From Macrosoma leucophasiata (taxonomy: Eukaryota; Arthropoda; Insecta; Lepidoptera; Hedylidae): a DNA stretch of 64,000 nt. This document shows, one piece after another, positions 19,924-32,424 of the stretch. Where the stretch lies: assembly GCA_036365455.1 (NCBI GenBank), contig JAWQUS010000027.1, positions 10,682,001 through 10,746,000 on the forward strand. Reading direction: 5' to 3'. The translations under genes and the position numbers were made by a program. Position 1 is the stretch's first letter. Every line of letters starts with the position of its first letter. The notes beneath the pieces are model-generated. The model was not told the origin of the DNA and made no database searches. It was given only the letters and a program-made list of their open reading frames with translations.

Positions 19924-20195
19924 GTTATTGAGTAATCACATAAAATGATTCAATGGAAAGTATGGAAACTGATTTAACATTGTTTAACCAAACTTTTGTA
20001 GACTAAACACAACAGATTTATCATTTGGTGTAATATTTATTAAATCGTCTACCAACTCTCGGTATTCAGTGCGATTGCTTTGTTATGATCCAGTGTAAGC
20101 TCACCCTTACATGAGACGACACGACGATTTGGATTTAAGTAGAAATGTTATTTTTTTTTAGTACAAGGTGTCTTGAAGTGATTGTCTGTATAGAG
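19924..20195 (+). repeat. Local direct duplication, copy 2
   Basis: Partner of 19322: GTTTAACCAAACTTTTGTAG, ACTAAACACA, TATTTATTAAATCGTCTACC, GCGATTGCTTTGTTATGATC. The two are too diverged for a recent event. Confidence 0.65.
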
Positions 20196-20199
20196 ATAA

Positions 20200-21075
20200 A
20201 TAAGGCTTGTTGTCTTTAATTTATCTGGAGAATTCAATAAAGCTTACAAAATTAATTAATTATAATATTTGCACACACGTATGTAGATATGTTATAAGGT
20301 AGGAACCATTGAAGAACTTGCCGGTCATCAAAATTATTGCGTTTGTCTTACTTTATCACCCTACCGACATAAGGCACTGTCGTGACCGACCGAACATTTC
20401 TCCGATAGTACTATCTACGACACATATTTTGAAATAAAATTCCTCATTAATGGTATAAAATAAGTTTAGATATTGAAAAGTATTGAATTTTATAGTAATA
20501 AAGATCATAGTATTATATTCTAGGATCTTCTATTGTATAATAATTTATCTATCCAGAAACGTACGAGTATTTACTTGTTTCTGTGCACGTGAATATTAAT
20601 TGTCTCAGTTTGAAATATTTTATGTTTAGATTGTTTTTTATTTCATTGTAATGAATTATGTTCGCAATCTTCCTTTAAACTTAAAGTAAACTTCAAAGCG
20701 ATTTATAAGAAATACCTACTTGAAAAGTATCGTGTCGTAGTCGTCCCGTAGCTTGAAAATAATTGCTGTTGTGTCCACGGCTGACGGTCGCATTCGTTTT
20801 GTGTCATTACCTGCTCTCGGCAACCAACGACTGCGGCACCGCCGACGCGTCGCTGTCACATACTTGTACACTGGCGCTATTAACTGCTGCGTTTTTTACT
20901 TTTTTATGACAATGCAAATAAACACGTTCATATCACAAACGTAGGTCTACGTTATTAGTCTCACTACTGCCAGTTAACCAGAGACTTTGGTTCGACCATT
21001 GTGTCGTTAATTATTATGAGACTTACAGTATTGAACTTCTTTTCTTTTCATTCAATTCTCATAGATTTGTAAACT
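20200..21075. other. Unclassified DNA
   Basis: A G+C-richer patch (20750-20895) has no reading frame with family resemblance. The rest is A+T-rich. Confidence 0.45.
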
Positions 21076-21361
21076 TAACTTCACGACTGTAATCCCCGAA
21101 GGGGTAGGCAGAGATAAATGCATGCATTTAAGCATACGTTACATTTTGGCCCATGTAACAGGTGGCGAGCCTGTTGCCATCTCCGGGCACATAATTAAAC
21201 TCCGAGGTATTGGGAAACTTCCAGAAAATGGAAAAATCCCAATAGAACCAGAGATAAAGGATTTTAAACCGTTATTTCTGATAACCCTCGACCCGGAAAT
21301 CGAACCCAGGACCTTCAGCGTAGTAGTAGTGGCCTGCTACCACTAGGCTACTGAGGCAGTT
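21076..21361 (-). repeat. SX SINE, most complete copy
   Basis: Minus-strand order: tRNA-like head (21288-21361, ending CTACTGAGGCAG on the plus strand), CTTTATCTCTGGTTCTATTG, GGATTTTTCCATTTTCTGGA, TTTAATTATGTGCCCGG, ATGGCAACAGGCTCGCCACC, TTACATGGGCCAAAATG, then GCATTTATCTCTGCC and CTTCGGGGATTACAGTCGTG. It shows the full SX layout without interruption, about 286 bases. Confidence 0.85.
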
Positions 21362-21364
21362 TGA

Positions 21365-23135
21365 GTTTTAGATTTGTAAACATTGAGCATTTTGAGCAAA
21401 CTGCACTTCTTTTGTATGATTTAAAATCACTACCTGTATTGATAAATTATACAGGTAGGTATCGGATAACTCTTAACTATTCTGACAATAATATCATCAG
21501 TTGGAATAGGCAGCTTTCTCATGATAAAACCTAATACTAAATAAAGATGGCTGTATATAGTATTAAATTAGATTGTCGTGAATTCCCGATTCACGTATTT
21601 GTCTTAGACTATCTATCTATAGGATACGAAGAAAGAAACCTGTTGAGCTACTTGGAACCAACGCCACATCCAATTTAGTTAATCTTCTTATTTCTTTCCT
21701 ATCCTCAATTTGTTTGAGGATTTTGTTATGTTATCTGAAAGCGTTCAGTTTAGAGCTATTAAAAACGCCACTGTACAATACCAAATTTGTCTTATTGGGC
21801 AATGAGAATGATATGCAGTAACAAAAGGGTTCTGAGAAGCACCCGTCCCGACTTGTTCGTCCCATTGACTCATTCCTTACGTGTTGTTTAATAATAACTA
21901 AGCGTCCTTATACAGTCATTTCGTTTTACATAGTATTTTGCTTAAGTTTGTACAATTATAACAATACACTTAATTTGGTTATAGGTCAACGTTTTTCAAA
22001 AGATTTTTATCATGTTAATCTCAAGCATTTAATAGATGAATAATTGAAACATCGTTGCAAAATTTTATTGTTATTAGAATAGTACTGAATCTCCTACTCT
22101 TTAACTTCGTTTGCTACTTTACTTTCATAAACAGCTGTCGGGAGAAAATCAACAATTTACTGAACCGACCAGTCGCCATTAAAAATAGCTATTCACGAAT
22201 GTGACGCGAGTATTACCTATATACAAAAATGTACTCGACGCAAAAAGCAGCCATAATAATTTGAAGTTTTTTCACTATTCCTTGATTCAGATAATCTAGT
22301 CAGTTTCAAATATTTAACAGAGTGTGGTTACAATGACCATGAGCTGTTTTTATATTAGGTCGTAGCCACTCGTTGCTAGGGCAATAGTTTAATCAACACC
22401 TTTAAGTCCCCCATAATAAGCAGCTTTTTAATAATTAGCTGGTTCATTTACCTCCCAGTTTCATCAGAAGCGGCAAAGACGAGAAGCTTTATCAAAATCT
22501 CAAAAATGCCGAACTAATTATAACTTGATTTTTTGTTTCTTTCCACGTTCCGGGTTCGTCTATTGGACGTTAACCGTAAACGTAAATTATTTATATATTC
22601 ATGTTTGATACATTAGCTTGAATAATTAATACTTGTGTTACGTCTCTGCTGAGGTGAATGTAACGCAATATAATTATTTTATAAATTGTTTACTTGTGAA
22701 GTACCGTTCTATTGTTTTATATTTTGTAAAATTCGCGGCATAAATTTTATAACCAACCAGTCTTAATTTGATGAAAATGTTAGCCTGATTTGAATTAAAC
22801 TGAATTTTGTTATTTTTTTGTTTATTAAATACCTATTTTTTATTTATATTTAAGTTTGCATGGCGAATAATCTCATCTTTGAAGCGCGAAGTTGAAATAG
22901 TGCTTAAATTAAAATACTATTTCAAACCATAAAAAAAAATTACTTTAATGGGAGCTAGTATTGGATTACTGGATCATTTTTCATGAATAATTAATGAGTT
23001 ACTGTTTGGAATTCTTATATATGTATATTTAAATCGATTGACCTGCTATATTTTATGATTGTTATAAAATATACGTTTTTATTCAATTAATTGTACCTAC
23101 TAGTGGGCTTGTAACTTTAGAGGTATCATCATATC
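21365..23135. other. Mostly unique A+T-rich DNA
   Basis: No repeat family or gene recognised in about 1.8 kb. Confidence 0.5.
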
Positions 23136-23139
23136 AGCC

Positions 23140-23320
23140 GAAAGATGTCGACTACTGGACCCTGGAATAATACTACGGGCATAGGGGGGATATGCCATAA
23201 TCACCACGCTTGGCATGCGGATTTTCGATCGCAGTGGCGGTAGTTTTCTCGCAGCACGCTGTTGCCCATCGTGCGTTATTGCATTTACTACCGCCACTAC
23301 TAGAGCAATCAGTGAACCGA
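23140..23320 (+). repeat. RB repeat copy
   Basis: TGTCGACTACTGGACC, ATCACCACGCTTGGCATGCG, GATCGCAGTGGCGGTAG, TTCTCGCAGCACGCTGTTGC, CGTGCGTTATTGCATTTACT. The most complete RB copy here. Confidence 0.7.
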
Positions 23321-23369
23321 ACAATGGCAGTCCCATCATTACCAATAGGACGGTAGTTAGTATAATATT

Positions 23370-23556
23370 CTACGGGCAGTAGAGCTACAGTGACGGAGCT
23401 CGCGCTCGCGTTCGCTCGGAAATTAAAGGTACGTCCAAATTACCACCTGACTGGAACACGATAGTACTGAACACTACCATTTAGCGGCAAATATATGAGG
23501 TAATACGGTGGTACCCACGCCCGCGAGCTCCGTTTCTGGAGCTCTACCACAAGTAA
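23370..23556. repeat. RA pieces in inverted arrangement
   Basis: A plus-strand RA 5' end (AGTAGAGCTACAGTGACGGA, 23378-23400) is followed by an antisense RA 5' half (23428-23556, TTACCACCTGACTGGAACAC to GAGCTCTACCAC). The two 5' ends face each other and can pair as a hairpin. Confidence 0.75.
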
Positions 23557-23989
23557 CCTGTGAACGTCTTTCGGCTGGAGTGATGATGACGATGATGGGA
23601 GTTCCTTCTCTTAAAACGTACTGGTTTATATCCTCGTGGCTAAGTTACGTCAAAATCAATCAGAACTAAGATTGCTTTACACTTCCTTGCACACGGCTAA
23701 TTTGTCGTAATCAAGCAGTTTGCAGGCCACGTCTAGTCTATTCCATGATTTGCGGTATATCTGACTACAAGGGACCTTATGTAATACACTTTCACCGTAC
23801 GTTTAACGAGGAGAGAGCCTTTAGATTGCATTTTACTAAGAGTAGATTACTTTACATTACATACATAGTTGCAGTTCTTTGATGACAGTTGTCTTCGAAA
23901 AATTGTATAAAAAACACTACAATTATCATACCATAAATAGATAGATAGATGGACTTGGTGTCCACCCAATCTTCTAATCTAATTTCCTT

Positions 23990-24220
23990 CTACTGGTGGT
24001 AGAGCTCTAGCATTACCTCTATCTGCCGCCAAATGGTAAAATGGTAATAATGTATGGCCCTGTAAGAACTATCACAGAAACATAACAAATTTGGTCTCAG
24101 GGGTGGCAACGCATCTGCATTTTGAACTCTGGTTTTTGTATGGACGTCTATTGGCTGCAGTCATCACTTAACTTCAATGTGAGCTGCATACTTGTGTGCC
24201 ACCTCCTATACATAAAAAAA
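23990..24220 (+). repeat. RA copy with 5' deletions
   Basis: CTACTGGTGGTAGAGCTC, then a shortened middle, ACTATCACAGAAACATAAC (the TGATAGTT subtype), and the end CCACCTCCTATACATAAAAAAA. Confidence 0.8.
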
Positions 24221-24315
24221 TCTATCTCTGACGAGCTCGAACGACAAATGATCCGACTCAACTACCAGGAACCTTTGTATACGTCACAAAGTGGCAAACA
24301 TAAAAAATAAATTTT

Positions 24316-24931
24316 AAAAAACCGGTCAAGTGCATGTCGGGCCACGCATAGTGTAGTATTCCGTAGTTTTTAGGCTTGATTAATGTAATTAAAAAAATAT
24401 ATAAATATGTTTGCTATTCAGTTGTTCAAAAATTTCGAGTTGGTCGACTATTACTCGCCAATTTGTAAGGCCAACGTACGTGTGATAGTTTTCCTTTTAA
24501 TTTCGTTATATGTACCTAATATTACCGTAACGATTGAATTTCTAAGAACAACCGTTTCGTTGGTGGAGGGACACTTGACTCTAACGAAAATTGGCACCTT
24601 ACAGCTTAATAAATCAGGAACAGTTAACTAAATCAAAAAATGATGTTAGCACACCCCTTACATTTTTAAAAGACCTATCCTACAATATATAGAAAACGAA
24701 AAATTTGAAACAGTATTCGTGCGTTACATGTAGGGGAGGTACCCTAAATAAAAAAAAAACATGTTTTTTATTCTACCACTTTGTCGGCGTGATTTAGGGG
24801 GAAAATTGTGCCAAATTTTAAGTCTCTAGTAACAATAGTTTTTGCGCTAAACCGCGGACGGACAGACAGACAGACAGACATACGGACATGGCGCAACTAT
24901 AAGGGTCCCTTGTTTACTACGGAACCCTAAA
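24316..24931 (+). mobile_element. RF element, longest copy
   Basis: Begins AAAACCGGTCAAGTGCATGT, then CGGGCCACGCATAGTG and ATTCCGTAG. It ends with (GACA)n (24858-24882), GGACATGGCGCAACTATAAG and GGTCCCTTGTTTACTACGG followed by AACCCTAAAA. I associate this layout with a very common lepidopteran interspersed repeat. No protein: the 74-codon frame at 24407 is unremarkable. Confidence 0.7.
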
Positions 24932-25361
24932 AAGCTGCCCATCATCAGCTACCGAAGAAAGTATTTAAATGAAACATATTTTATTACGAACTACGAGCAA
25001 AAAGTACAGTATTTGGATGTCGACCTCAGCGATGAGCAAGGTTTTTCCGCGCTGGGTAGGAAGAAGGAAAATAAAACGTGCAATTGTTGTTATAAGTTGG
25101 CCTTGCTGTGACAGTGACCATTGCGATGCTACTGGATATTGTTTTCATAAATAGTAACTTACTTCTCTTGCACTTGAATGTTTCGAGAACATTTTTTTTT
25201 ACTACCTGGCTTTAACTTTGAATAATATGTGAGGATCAATTGTAATTGTATGTAAACAAATAAATAAAATTGAAGTGTCTCTTTGTAATATAAAAATTAC
25301 CGCTTTTTACTAAATGCATATGTATATACACGGTACCTATACCAAAACAACATTTTTTACA

Positions 25362-25592
25362 ATTTATGTCTGTCTGTCTGTCTGTTTGTTCCAGCTAATC
25401 TCGGAAGCGGCTGGACCGCTTTGACGGGACTTTCACTGCCAGATAGCTTATGTAATAAGGAGTAACTTAGAGGATACTTTATACTACCTGCGCCCACGAT
25501 TTCGTCCGGGTATATCTACCCGGATTTATGTTTTAAATTAAATTAAAAATTAAATTCTCATGCGGACGAAGTCGCGGGGACAGCTAGTCTTT
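25362..25592 (-). repeat. RD repeat copy
   Basis: Antisense order of 11706: (CTGT)n, CAGCTAATCTCGGAAGCGGC, GCCAGATAGCTTATGTAATA, AGGAGTAACTT, CCCACGATTTCGTCCGGG and GCGGACGAAGTCGCGGGGAC. Confidence 0.65.
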
Positions 25593-25594
25593 AA

Positions 25595-26225
25595 TTTATG
25601 TAGCTAATGAGGCTACTATTTGGTGGTTTTAGCGTTGTGATCCCCAAAGCTTAATTTGTTGCCAATAAATAATTATAATTCGTGAACGGCGATTCTAATC
25701 TATTGGTAATACCAGTTTCAATCTAAGAGCAACTACCGCCATTTTTTCTTCTCTAATCTAGCGGTATAGCTCGTCGATATTATCTATGCACGTTTTTAAT
25801 TATTATACAGTTTATTGATTCTAAACTTTAAAACGACAAGAAGAGTTTTTTCAATTGCGGTTAACTGAAGTAGCATCTGGGCATGCCATTGCTCATAATA
25901 ATTCAGTAATCACAATAGTTTATAGACATGGACATCTTTAAATTCTGATCAATTTTAAGTTATGTTCGTTTACCACTGGGTAGAAAGTTTTTAGTTTGAA
26001 AATATATATGATATATCTATGTACTTAGGTAATATATAACACACTGTTTGGTAACATACGGTATTATTGAGTGTGATGCAGAGAGCTATGGTGTGGAGTA
26101 TCATGGTAAGATTATGTTTCAGAAATAATCCGTCGAGCAGAATCAGAATAGAGCTAATCTCTTGGAGAACTTGTGCAAACCCGCTAAACTACAAAGATAT
26201 CTAGGACCTGATTATATGGTGATAT
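25595..26225. other. Unclassified A+T-rich DNA
   Basis: No gene or repeat recognised. Confidence 0.5.
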
Positions 26226-26230
26226 AATTT

Positions 26231-26372
26231 CTTTTTTTATGTAATTGAAGTGGCAAACATGCATGCAGTTCACATTGGTGTTTACAGGGCCGTACATTAC
26301 CACCTGACCGGAACACGATAGTGCTGAACACTACCATTTATCGGCGAGTTTAAAAGGTAATGTGGTGCCTGC
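26231..26372 (-). repeat. RA copy with large internal deletion
   Basis: Antisense 3' end (GAAGTGGCAAACATGCATGC) joins directly, at about 26284, to AGGGCCGTACATTACCACCT, omitting about 100 bases of the middle. It ends near GGTAATGTGGTGCCTGC. Confidence 0.8.
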
Positions 26373-26379
26373 ATAAGCA

Positions 26380-28270
26380 GGGTACGCATTGACAAAAAAG
26401 CTAATCTGGTAAATCGAAGTGACTAAAACTTGTAAAATTAATAAATATGAAAATGGTAGCTAAATAATCAGTAACATTTTAGTTCATTTCAATTGTTATT
26501 AAATACGCTAATAACCTCAAACAAAGCGAAGTCCATGCTCGGAACGTTATCGGGGAATCGGATTCTCACGGCCAGCCACGATATTCGCGGCCATGTCCAC
26601 GCACGCTGTATACGAACTACGCTCGAGGAGAAGGTATTCGTGAATACTAATTAAATTAAGCTAAATGTTACTTTGAAAGGGAAAATCTTTATTGTGATTG
26701 TAATGGAATCTGCTGCTGGTATGTTAGGCAAATAATACGCTTTCAAGGTATTCTTGTAGCTCTTTCGGTGAGTTATTAATAAAGAAAACAGGAAAAGTAA
26801 TAACAATCGCTGAGTTCAGTAACATAGAAAAAAAAAATTTTAGCTGAAGTTGTATTTTTTAGGCTGACCAGTTCTAAGCGGTACCCTTGAGTTTTGGAAT
26901 GTGTCTGCTAAATGCTGAAAGGTGTTCATTTATTGCATACCTAATGGTACGCGGCTCAATATTGGTGATTTTTTTACGATAATGGTATGAACGCTCACAA
27001 ACCTCTTAATATTTTACAGGATTTAACTCCGATTTGGCACATTATTACATGGACGTAGCACATTGGATTATTGAAGAAGTAGACTTGGTTGAAGAATTTA
27101 ATATTTGATCGATAAAGAAAAATAGAAACTAATATATTTACAATATATTATGACATTAATTTGTGATACAAAAGCGAAATAATAACTTATGATACTTATA
27201 GTAGGTTAATAATAACATGTAAAGCTAGATATTTACTCACATGTATACTTATCTGATTTTCTGAATAAAATGACAATCCATGTCGCATCTCATCATGAAT
27301 TAATTTGACATATCCAATAATTTTGATAATGCTTCTAACTTTATGCAATACGCCTCTGAGCGGAGTTCTAGCTAAGTTTATTTATTTAAATATGCGTGAA
27401 CTCGTACGTTCGATCTCCTTTGTCTTAGTGCCTCGTCTTGCTAATACAGCCAGTTCTCTTCCTGGTCATCGTACATACCTTTACGGCGACTTCTTATACA
27501 AAGATGAAGTCAATATTTTTCAAACTTGTTCATACGTTAGATGTTTGTTAAGCTATTTATTTTTTAAATTATTAGCCTGATATATTTGACTTTGTAATTT
27601 TGTTGTATTTGGAACGAATTTCCTTTACGCGGGTTATAGTAGAGCGAGCTGACGGAAATCGTCACGTACGGAAAAAGCATCACAACTCTTGTGTGATCTT
27701 TGTGCTAACATAAAAATTACTACTACCAAAGTACTTCCTTTTTCTATACCTACGGTGATTACGTCCCTATTAACAAAGATATTTTTTGTGCAAAATGACA
27801 CATACAACATAGTTTTCCGATGCAGTAATCCCACAATTTAACGCACATTCTTAAACGAAGTCGGCATCGAACAATGCACAAACAGTTGTATCATAAAATA
27901 TTTTGCGCACCTAAAATAAAATAACTCCATTTAAAGCCACAACTTTACGAAGGCAAATGAGTAAGGAGTTGCAACTTACCATTTTTAAACACGATCTTAA
28001 AGTCAAGCTGTAAGGTTCGTATTGATGAATTTCCAAGTCAACAATCCCTCGGTACATTCTTAGTTATATTCAGGGACAGACGTTTAAATGTTTTCTCGGG
28101 AACAGTCACGTAAATTAATGAAGATTCCGATGAATATGAAGCGAATGATGCGTGAAGCGAGTCATGTTCGGAGAGTGTCGTAAACTCGAACAGCTCTGAT
28201 TTGTAAGTCATAAAACATGTTCGATGCAGTCAACCGACAAATGATTCTATTCACAGTATTTCAGTATGGG
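26380..28270. other. Mostly unique DNA
   Basis: A G+C-richer unique patch at 26520-26640 (CGGAACGTTATCGGGGAATC) could be a regulatory island, though nothing proves it. No gene. Confidence 0.45.
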
Positions 28271-28276
28271 CATCTC

Positions 28277-28357
28277 CAGAAGGTCTCCCCTCAAAAAGGG
28301 GGGAGAGACTCGTGCCCAGCAGTGGGACATCTCAAGGGTTGCTATTATTATTGCAAC
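28277..28357 (+). repeat. R5 SINE 3'-end fragment
   Basis: GGTCTCCCCTCAAAAAGG, GAGACTCGTGCCCAGCAGTG, GGACATCTCAAGGGTTGC and a TATTATTATTG tail match the R5 3' end at 46255-46330. Confidence 0.75.
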
Positions 28358-28672
28358 CTACCCCATCCTCACCTAGATTGTCAGCTGGTGACGGCGTGAC
28401 GGCCTTGGTTATTCACTTACTGTCCTTGATAAGCTCTTTCAAAACATTAAATTGAAAAGTTGATAACCTGTAACTGCTTATCTCCATTAAAATTTATTGC
28501 AGAAAGTGTTTCATTTTTTTATTGGACGTGTTTTATTTCTAATTTACGTTGCAAAAAGTAGCTACCATTTCATCTTTCACCAAAATTATTGGCAGCGCGC
28601 CTTTCTAAAGCGAGTAGGTAAACAATTCATTGATCTATGTCATTGAGTTCTTTTATAGGATTGCCTACACAA

Positions 28673-28770
28673 AGAGTAAAAACGGGACCCTATTACTAGA
28701 CACTGCGGTTCGTCCGTCTGCCTGTATGTATCTCAAGTACCGTTATAGGGAGAGAGTTGAAATTTGTTTT
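28673..28770 (-). repeat. RF 3'-end fragment
   Basis: AAAACGGGACCCTATTACTA, GTTCGTCCGTCTGCCTGTAT and CTCAAGTACCGTTATAG are antisense RF-type words. Confidence 0.55.
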
Positions 28771-28949
28771 CAAAGATGATGTAAATACATACTAAAAACA
28801 GAATCAAATTAATATTTATGAGGAACTCTCATTAAACAAATGTAATTTTTTGCTCGTTTTTAATAACGGTAACAGGTCGCTCGAAATATTATCATACTAT
28901 TATGTATATTAACTTTGTAAATAAATATTAAAAACAAGAAAATATTTCT

Positions 28950-29123
28950 TAGGTTTTCGCGAGCTGCACTCATTGAAATAAAACTAGTTTTCGGATTTAT
29001 CTCGCGTATATTAAACTAAAATGACCACAGAAGCTGAAAAGCGACCGAAACGTCGGGTTCGATTTTAAATAATCATTTTAGTTTAATATAAGGGCGATAA
29101 ATCCGAAAACTAGTTTTATTTCA
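28950..29123. mobile_element. Fold-back element with 14-bp target duplication
   Basis: The 174-base element is flanked by the identical 14-mer AAGAAAATATTTCT (28936-28949 and 29124-29137). Inside, inverted arms of about 50 bases (28974-29023 and 29073-29123, starting TGAAATAAAACTAGTTTTCG) enclose GCGACCGAAACGTCGGG. A relative of the core lies at 35440. No coding capacity. A 14-base duplication is longer than most DNA transposons make and is more in line with L1-type target-primed insertion. Confidence 0.8.
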
Positions 29124-29189
29124 AAGAAAATATTTCTCATACAACAAACGTATTGTTTTTGCTGTTTTTATACGATACCTAATGGCACG

Positions 29190-29242
29190 GAACTGACGGA
29201 ACCCTTCGTGTCCCACTCGCACTTGGACAGTTTTTTTTTCGT
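29190..29242 (-). repeat. RF 5'-end fragment
   Basis: Antisense RF start: ACGGAACCCTTCGTGTCCCA, CTCGCACTTGGACAG, T-run. Confidence 0.5.
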
Positions 29243-29497
29243 AGCGACGTGATTCGGGTCGTTGTTAATCTCACCGGGTCGTACACCTACATTGAAATTT
29301 TACAGCATTTAGAAGCCATTGTAAAACACCAACAATAGTAAAGATGGGAAAGTTTGTTTCTTTCGACGATATTGTAATAATATGCCATTAGGTGTATCCG
29401 TTCGGATTCTTCATCAATTGTTTTGTGTGGCTATTTGAGATTTTACTTACATCATTAGTTACAGAATTTGAAATTCGAAACGTTAATTACGTTTAAA

Positions 29498-29570
29498 CTG
29501 CCTCAGTAGTGTAATGGTAGAAGGCCACTATTGCTACGCCGGTGTCTTGGGTTTGATCCCCGGGCTATTG
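29498..29570 (+). repeat. SX tRNA-like head
   Basis: CTGCCTCAGTAGTGTAATGG, AAGGCCACTATTGCTACG and TGGGTTTGATCCCCGG. The body of the SINE is missing; instead a T-run and a LINE fragment follow at 29571. Confidence 0.7.
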
Positions 29571-29860
29571 GAATTTTTTTTTTTAAATGTCAATTGCTGT
29601 CACATGCGTCATACTCGTGAACGGGTGCTGTTGGTGGGGACTGGTCTGTTCTGGTTTGCAGGAGCTACATCTCATTTAGTAGATAGCAGTTTATTAGCAT
29701 CTATGCTTTGGACGTTCACATTATTTGATTTTCACGATAATCTATACTATTTAAGCTCTCATTTAAAAGAGCTCTTACTGAGTTTGTTGGGTAGCGAAGT
29801 TCTTCTCAGTAGTGACTGCACTTGGAACTCTGCTAAGTGAATAACATTGATCTTGACGAA
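29571..29860 (+). repeat. LINE 3' untranslated fragment
   Basis: GTTGGGTAGCGAAGTTCTTC, TCAGTAGTGACTGC and GGAACTCTGCTAAGTGAATA correspond, inverted, to the 3' untranslated part of the LINE at 40652-41046 (TTATTCACTTGGCAGAATTC, CAGTCAATACTGAGAAG). It is a second, older piece of the same or a sister family. The 108-codon frame through here has no family resemblance. Confidence 0.65.
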
Positions 29861-29864
29861 TAAG

Positions 29865-31700
29865 TTTTTCTTTTTCTTCATTTATCATCATTGAAGGAAT
29901 TGAAAAATTCTGGGCTTATTATGTTTTAACAAAGTACTTTAAATTTTAACTTTAATTTACTATTAATATTTGTTTTTGCTTTTACTATACGGCTTATTTT
30001 GTTTCTCGTATTACTCTTCGAGGAAGATTTAATTTATTAGGCGCATCCTCAAATTCCAGTTTTATTTTCTTCTCTTTTAACAAAACTTTGGATGTAGACC
30101 ATAATTTCATTAGAAACTTCATCAACTCATCAATAACATTATTAGGCAATCCAAAATTAGTACATAATTAGTAATTAACTAACTGTTAGGCATATCACGG
30201 AAACAGTTTAATACGCAAGATTATGTACCTACATATTGTAAAATAGTGTTTATTTTGACGTAGTACCTACAACGCATCGCATATATTATTATGTACCTCA
30301 CTGAATCTCAGCGAATGAATATGTACTTAAACTAAGAATGTATACTTGCGAAGTAAACAACCGACAGTATATTGTCACCTATATATTGGTATGTCTGTGA
30401 GGTACAAGCATAAAATTGACTACGATTATTGTGACCAAGCAAATGTGTGGGTGAATATTATTGGCAGGTTTCCGACACGACAAACAAAGTCTAAAACAGC
30501 CATTCAATGTGCGACAGACACGGTGAAGGCATTTATTAAGCAGTATTATCCACTTAGTCGGGAGCTACACTCGAAGACTCGAGATTCGAGTCGCAATTCT
30601 CTCAATCATTTTATGTATGGGAAGCTTTAGTCCGTTCGGGATGCAGGAAGGCTCCACAAATAAAATATGTGACTGGAAGGCGACGGCGAGGTGCCGGCGA
30701 GATGAGGCTGCGCAGCCTGGTGTGAGAGAGACGAAAGATCCTGGCAAAGTGTGCGTAAGCGAGAAACCACACTTGGCTATCTGGAGAAACGCGAGCACCT
30801 CATTTAATCGGTACGCGCTTCGTTTTAGAGGATAGAGGAAAATTTGCGATGCTTTAACTATATTTTATTTTATTCTTGGTTATGTTTTCATTAGATGATT
30901 TGTTCTTATACTCTACCTACTTAAATGATACGTATTAATCCGAATCTCTTAAATGCTAAAATCAGAGATTTTTTTATAAGTGAATACTCGTAATGGGTAT
31001 TTTGAAGTAATCTTCAGTATTTATCCATTTTTTTAATCCCGATCCTAAAGTAAGAAATGTGAAACCTAAATAATTTTCCCGTTAAAGTGGCGCTTAATTT
31101 AAATACTACTAGATATTTGAAAAAAAAAGATTTCCGTTGGTTTTCTTAATAAAAAAAATATGCACAATCAATCTTCCTCTCAATAAATTCGAAATCATAC
31201 ATGGGTTTTATATCAGACACAACACACAGTATCAATAGGAAACAATAACATCCATCCTGCGGTCTACACTTCAATTTTCTAATTTCAAAATTTTAAAATA
31301 GTAGCATGTTACGCACTTGCGTGTTCTATATTTTTAAGCGCTTACAAACAAAAGTAACTTATTGCCAGATGCGGACGGCTCGGCGCAGGTTACATATTGT
31401 CATAAACCCACTCGGCTGGTGCGTATTAACCGGCCAAGTGAGGGTCTGAGGAAAACAACACGAGATCACCGTTAAATGGACCCCAATCGAACATTGAGCG
31501 GGTTAAGTGCAGAGAAATGGCCGCAGCTCTGATCTTCATTGGTAGCTTAGCAATTCTGAATCGATTTTCTTAGCCCTGTCAATTTGGCGGACATGTTTTT
31601 GTAAAAATTATATTATACAGGCTTTGAATTAATTTTTTATTTTTAGAATTTGTTTCTGTGTGCTTTTTTGTTAAATGCATACACAGAACACAACATTTCT
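29865..31700. other. Mostly unique DNA
   Basis: Two G+C-richer unique patches: 30625-30825 and 31370-31520 (CATAAACCCACTCGGCTGG, GGCCAAGTGAGGG). Candidate regulatory DNA only; frames up to 94 codons look random. Confidence 0.45.
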
Positions 31701-31703
31701 TAT

Positions 31704-31744
31704 TGCTGATGGTAGAGCACCGTCTCTGGAGCTCTACTACCAGC
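31704..31744. repeat. Two RA 5' ends head to head
   Basis: CTGATGGTAGAGC (plus) meets GGAGCTCTACTACCAG (minus), leaving only the terminal 15-20 bases of each RA end. They can form a hairpin. Confidence 0.6.
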
Positions 31745-31949
31745 AGATATGGAAATCATTTAGCCCATGACGGACACAACCTCGATTGCCTGGGATGCCA
31801 ATATAAATAATCTTTTTACCTGGAAAACCCAATATCCCCATTCCCGCACAACATTCTCTTGGGGCTACAGGGAGTAGCAGGGATCTTATTTGATGATTAG
31901 CTTAAATAAAAAGTCGAATTCCGTCCCATCTAAAGTGTAAAACAATTTG

Positions 31950-32110
31950 TGCTGGCCAAAGGCTTAATGAGCAAGCTGCATGAACATTCTCACAGTGATC
32001 TAATAGATGTAAGCGGTAGGCATCCAGATTGTTATGTATTTTATAGTGGTACTGCAGCCCTTCAGTCGTTTACCTTGCTTGACATTACAGTCCGGTGCGC
32101 AGGAGTCACT
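31950..32110. repeat. Unclassified direct repeat, copy 1
   Basis: GTACTGCAGCCCTTCAG, TTTACCTTGCTTGACATTAC and TCCGGTGCGCAGGAGTCACT recur about 480 bases further on. No protein recognised. Confidence 0.6.
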
Positions 32111-32424
32111 ACCATTAGTACTTGGCATTTATAGCCTGTTGTAGATTTGTTTGCCACTTTTTGACCTCGTATAACTAAAAAGCTGTATCAACATTAGCAA
32201 TCAATTTATTGGTGAGTAGTTTTTTAAAATCGTGTTAATTTATTTTAAATTTAGACAAAGCCGAATAAAATCGGTTTATGTTTTAAAAATGGGAATTGAA
32301 TTTATGGATTTTGGGTGGCACATTTTTAAATTTCGAAGAGTGCAACTGAAAAACATTATCCAACATTGGACAACAATCCCAATATCATTTCCCGATCGAA
32401 GACCACAATTTTGATATTCCGTCC

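Noticed and set aside
29514..29840. 108-codon open frame
   Set aside because: It fuses a SINE tRNA-like head with LINE 3' untranslated sequence; chance frame with a non-conserved start.
30346..30630. 94-codon open frame as a possible host exon
   Set aside because: No domain, no splice-site support that I can defend, and unremarkable composition.
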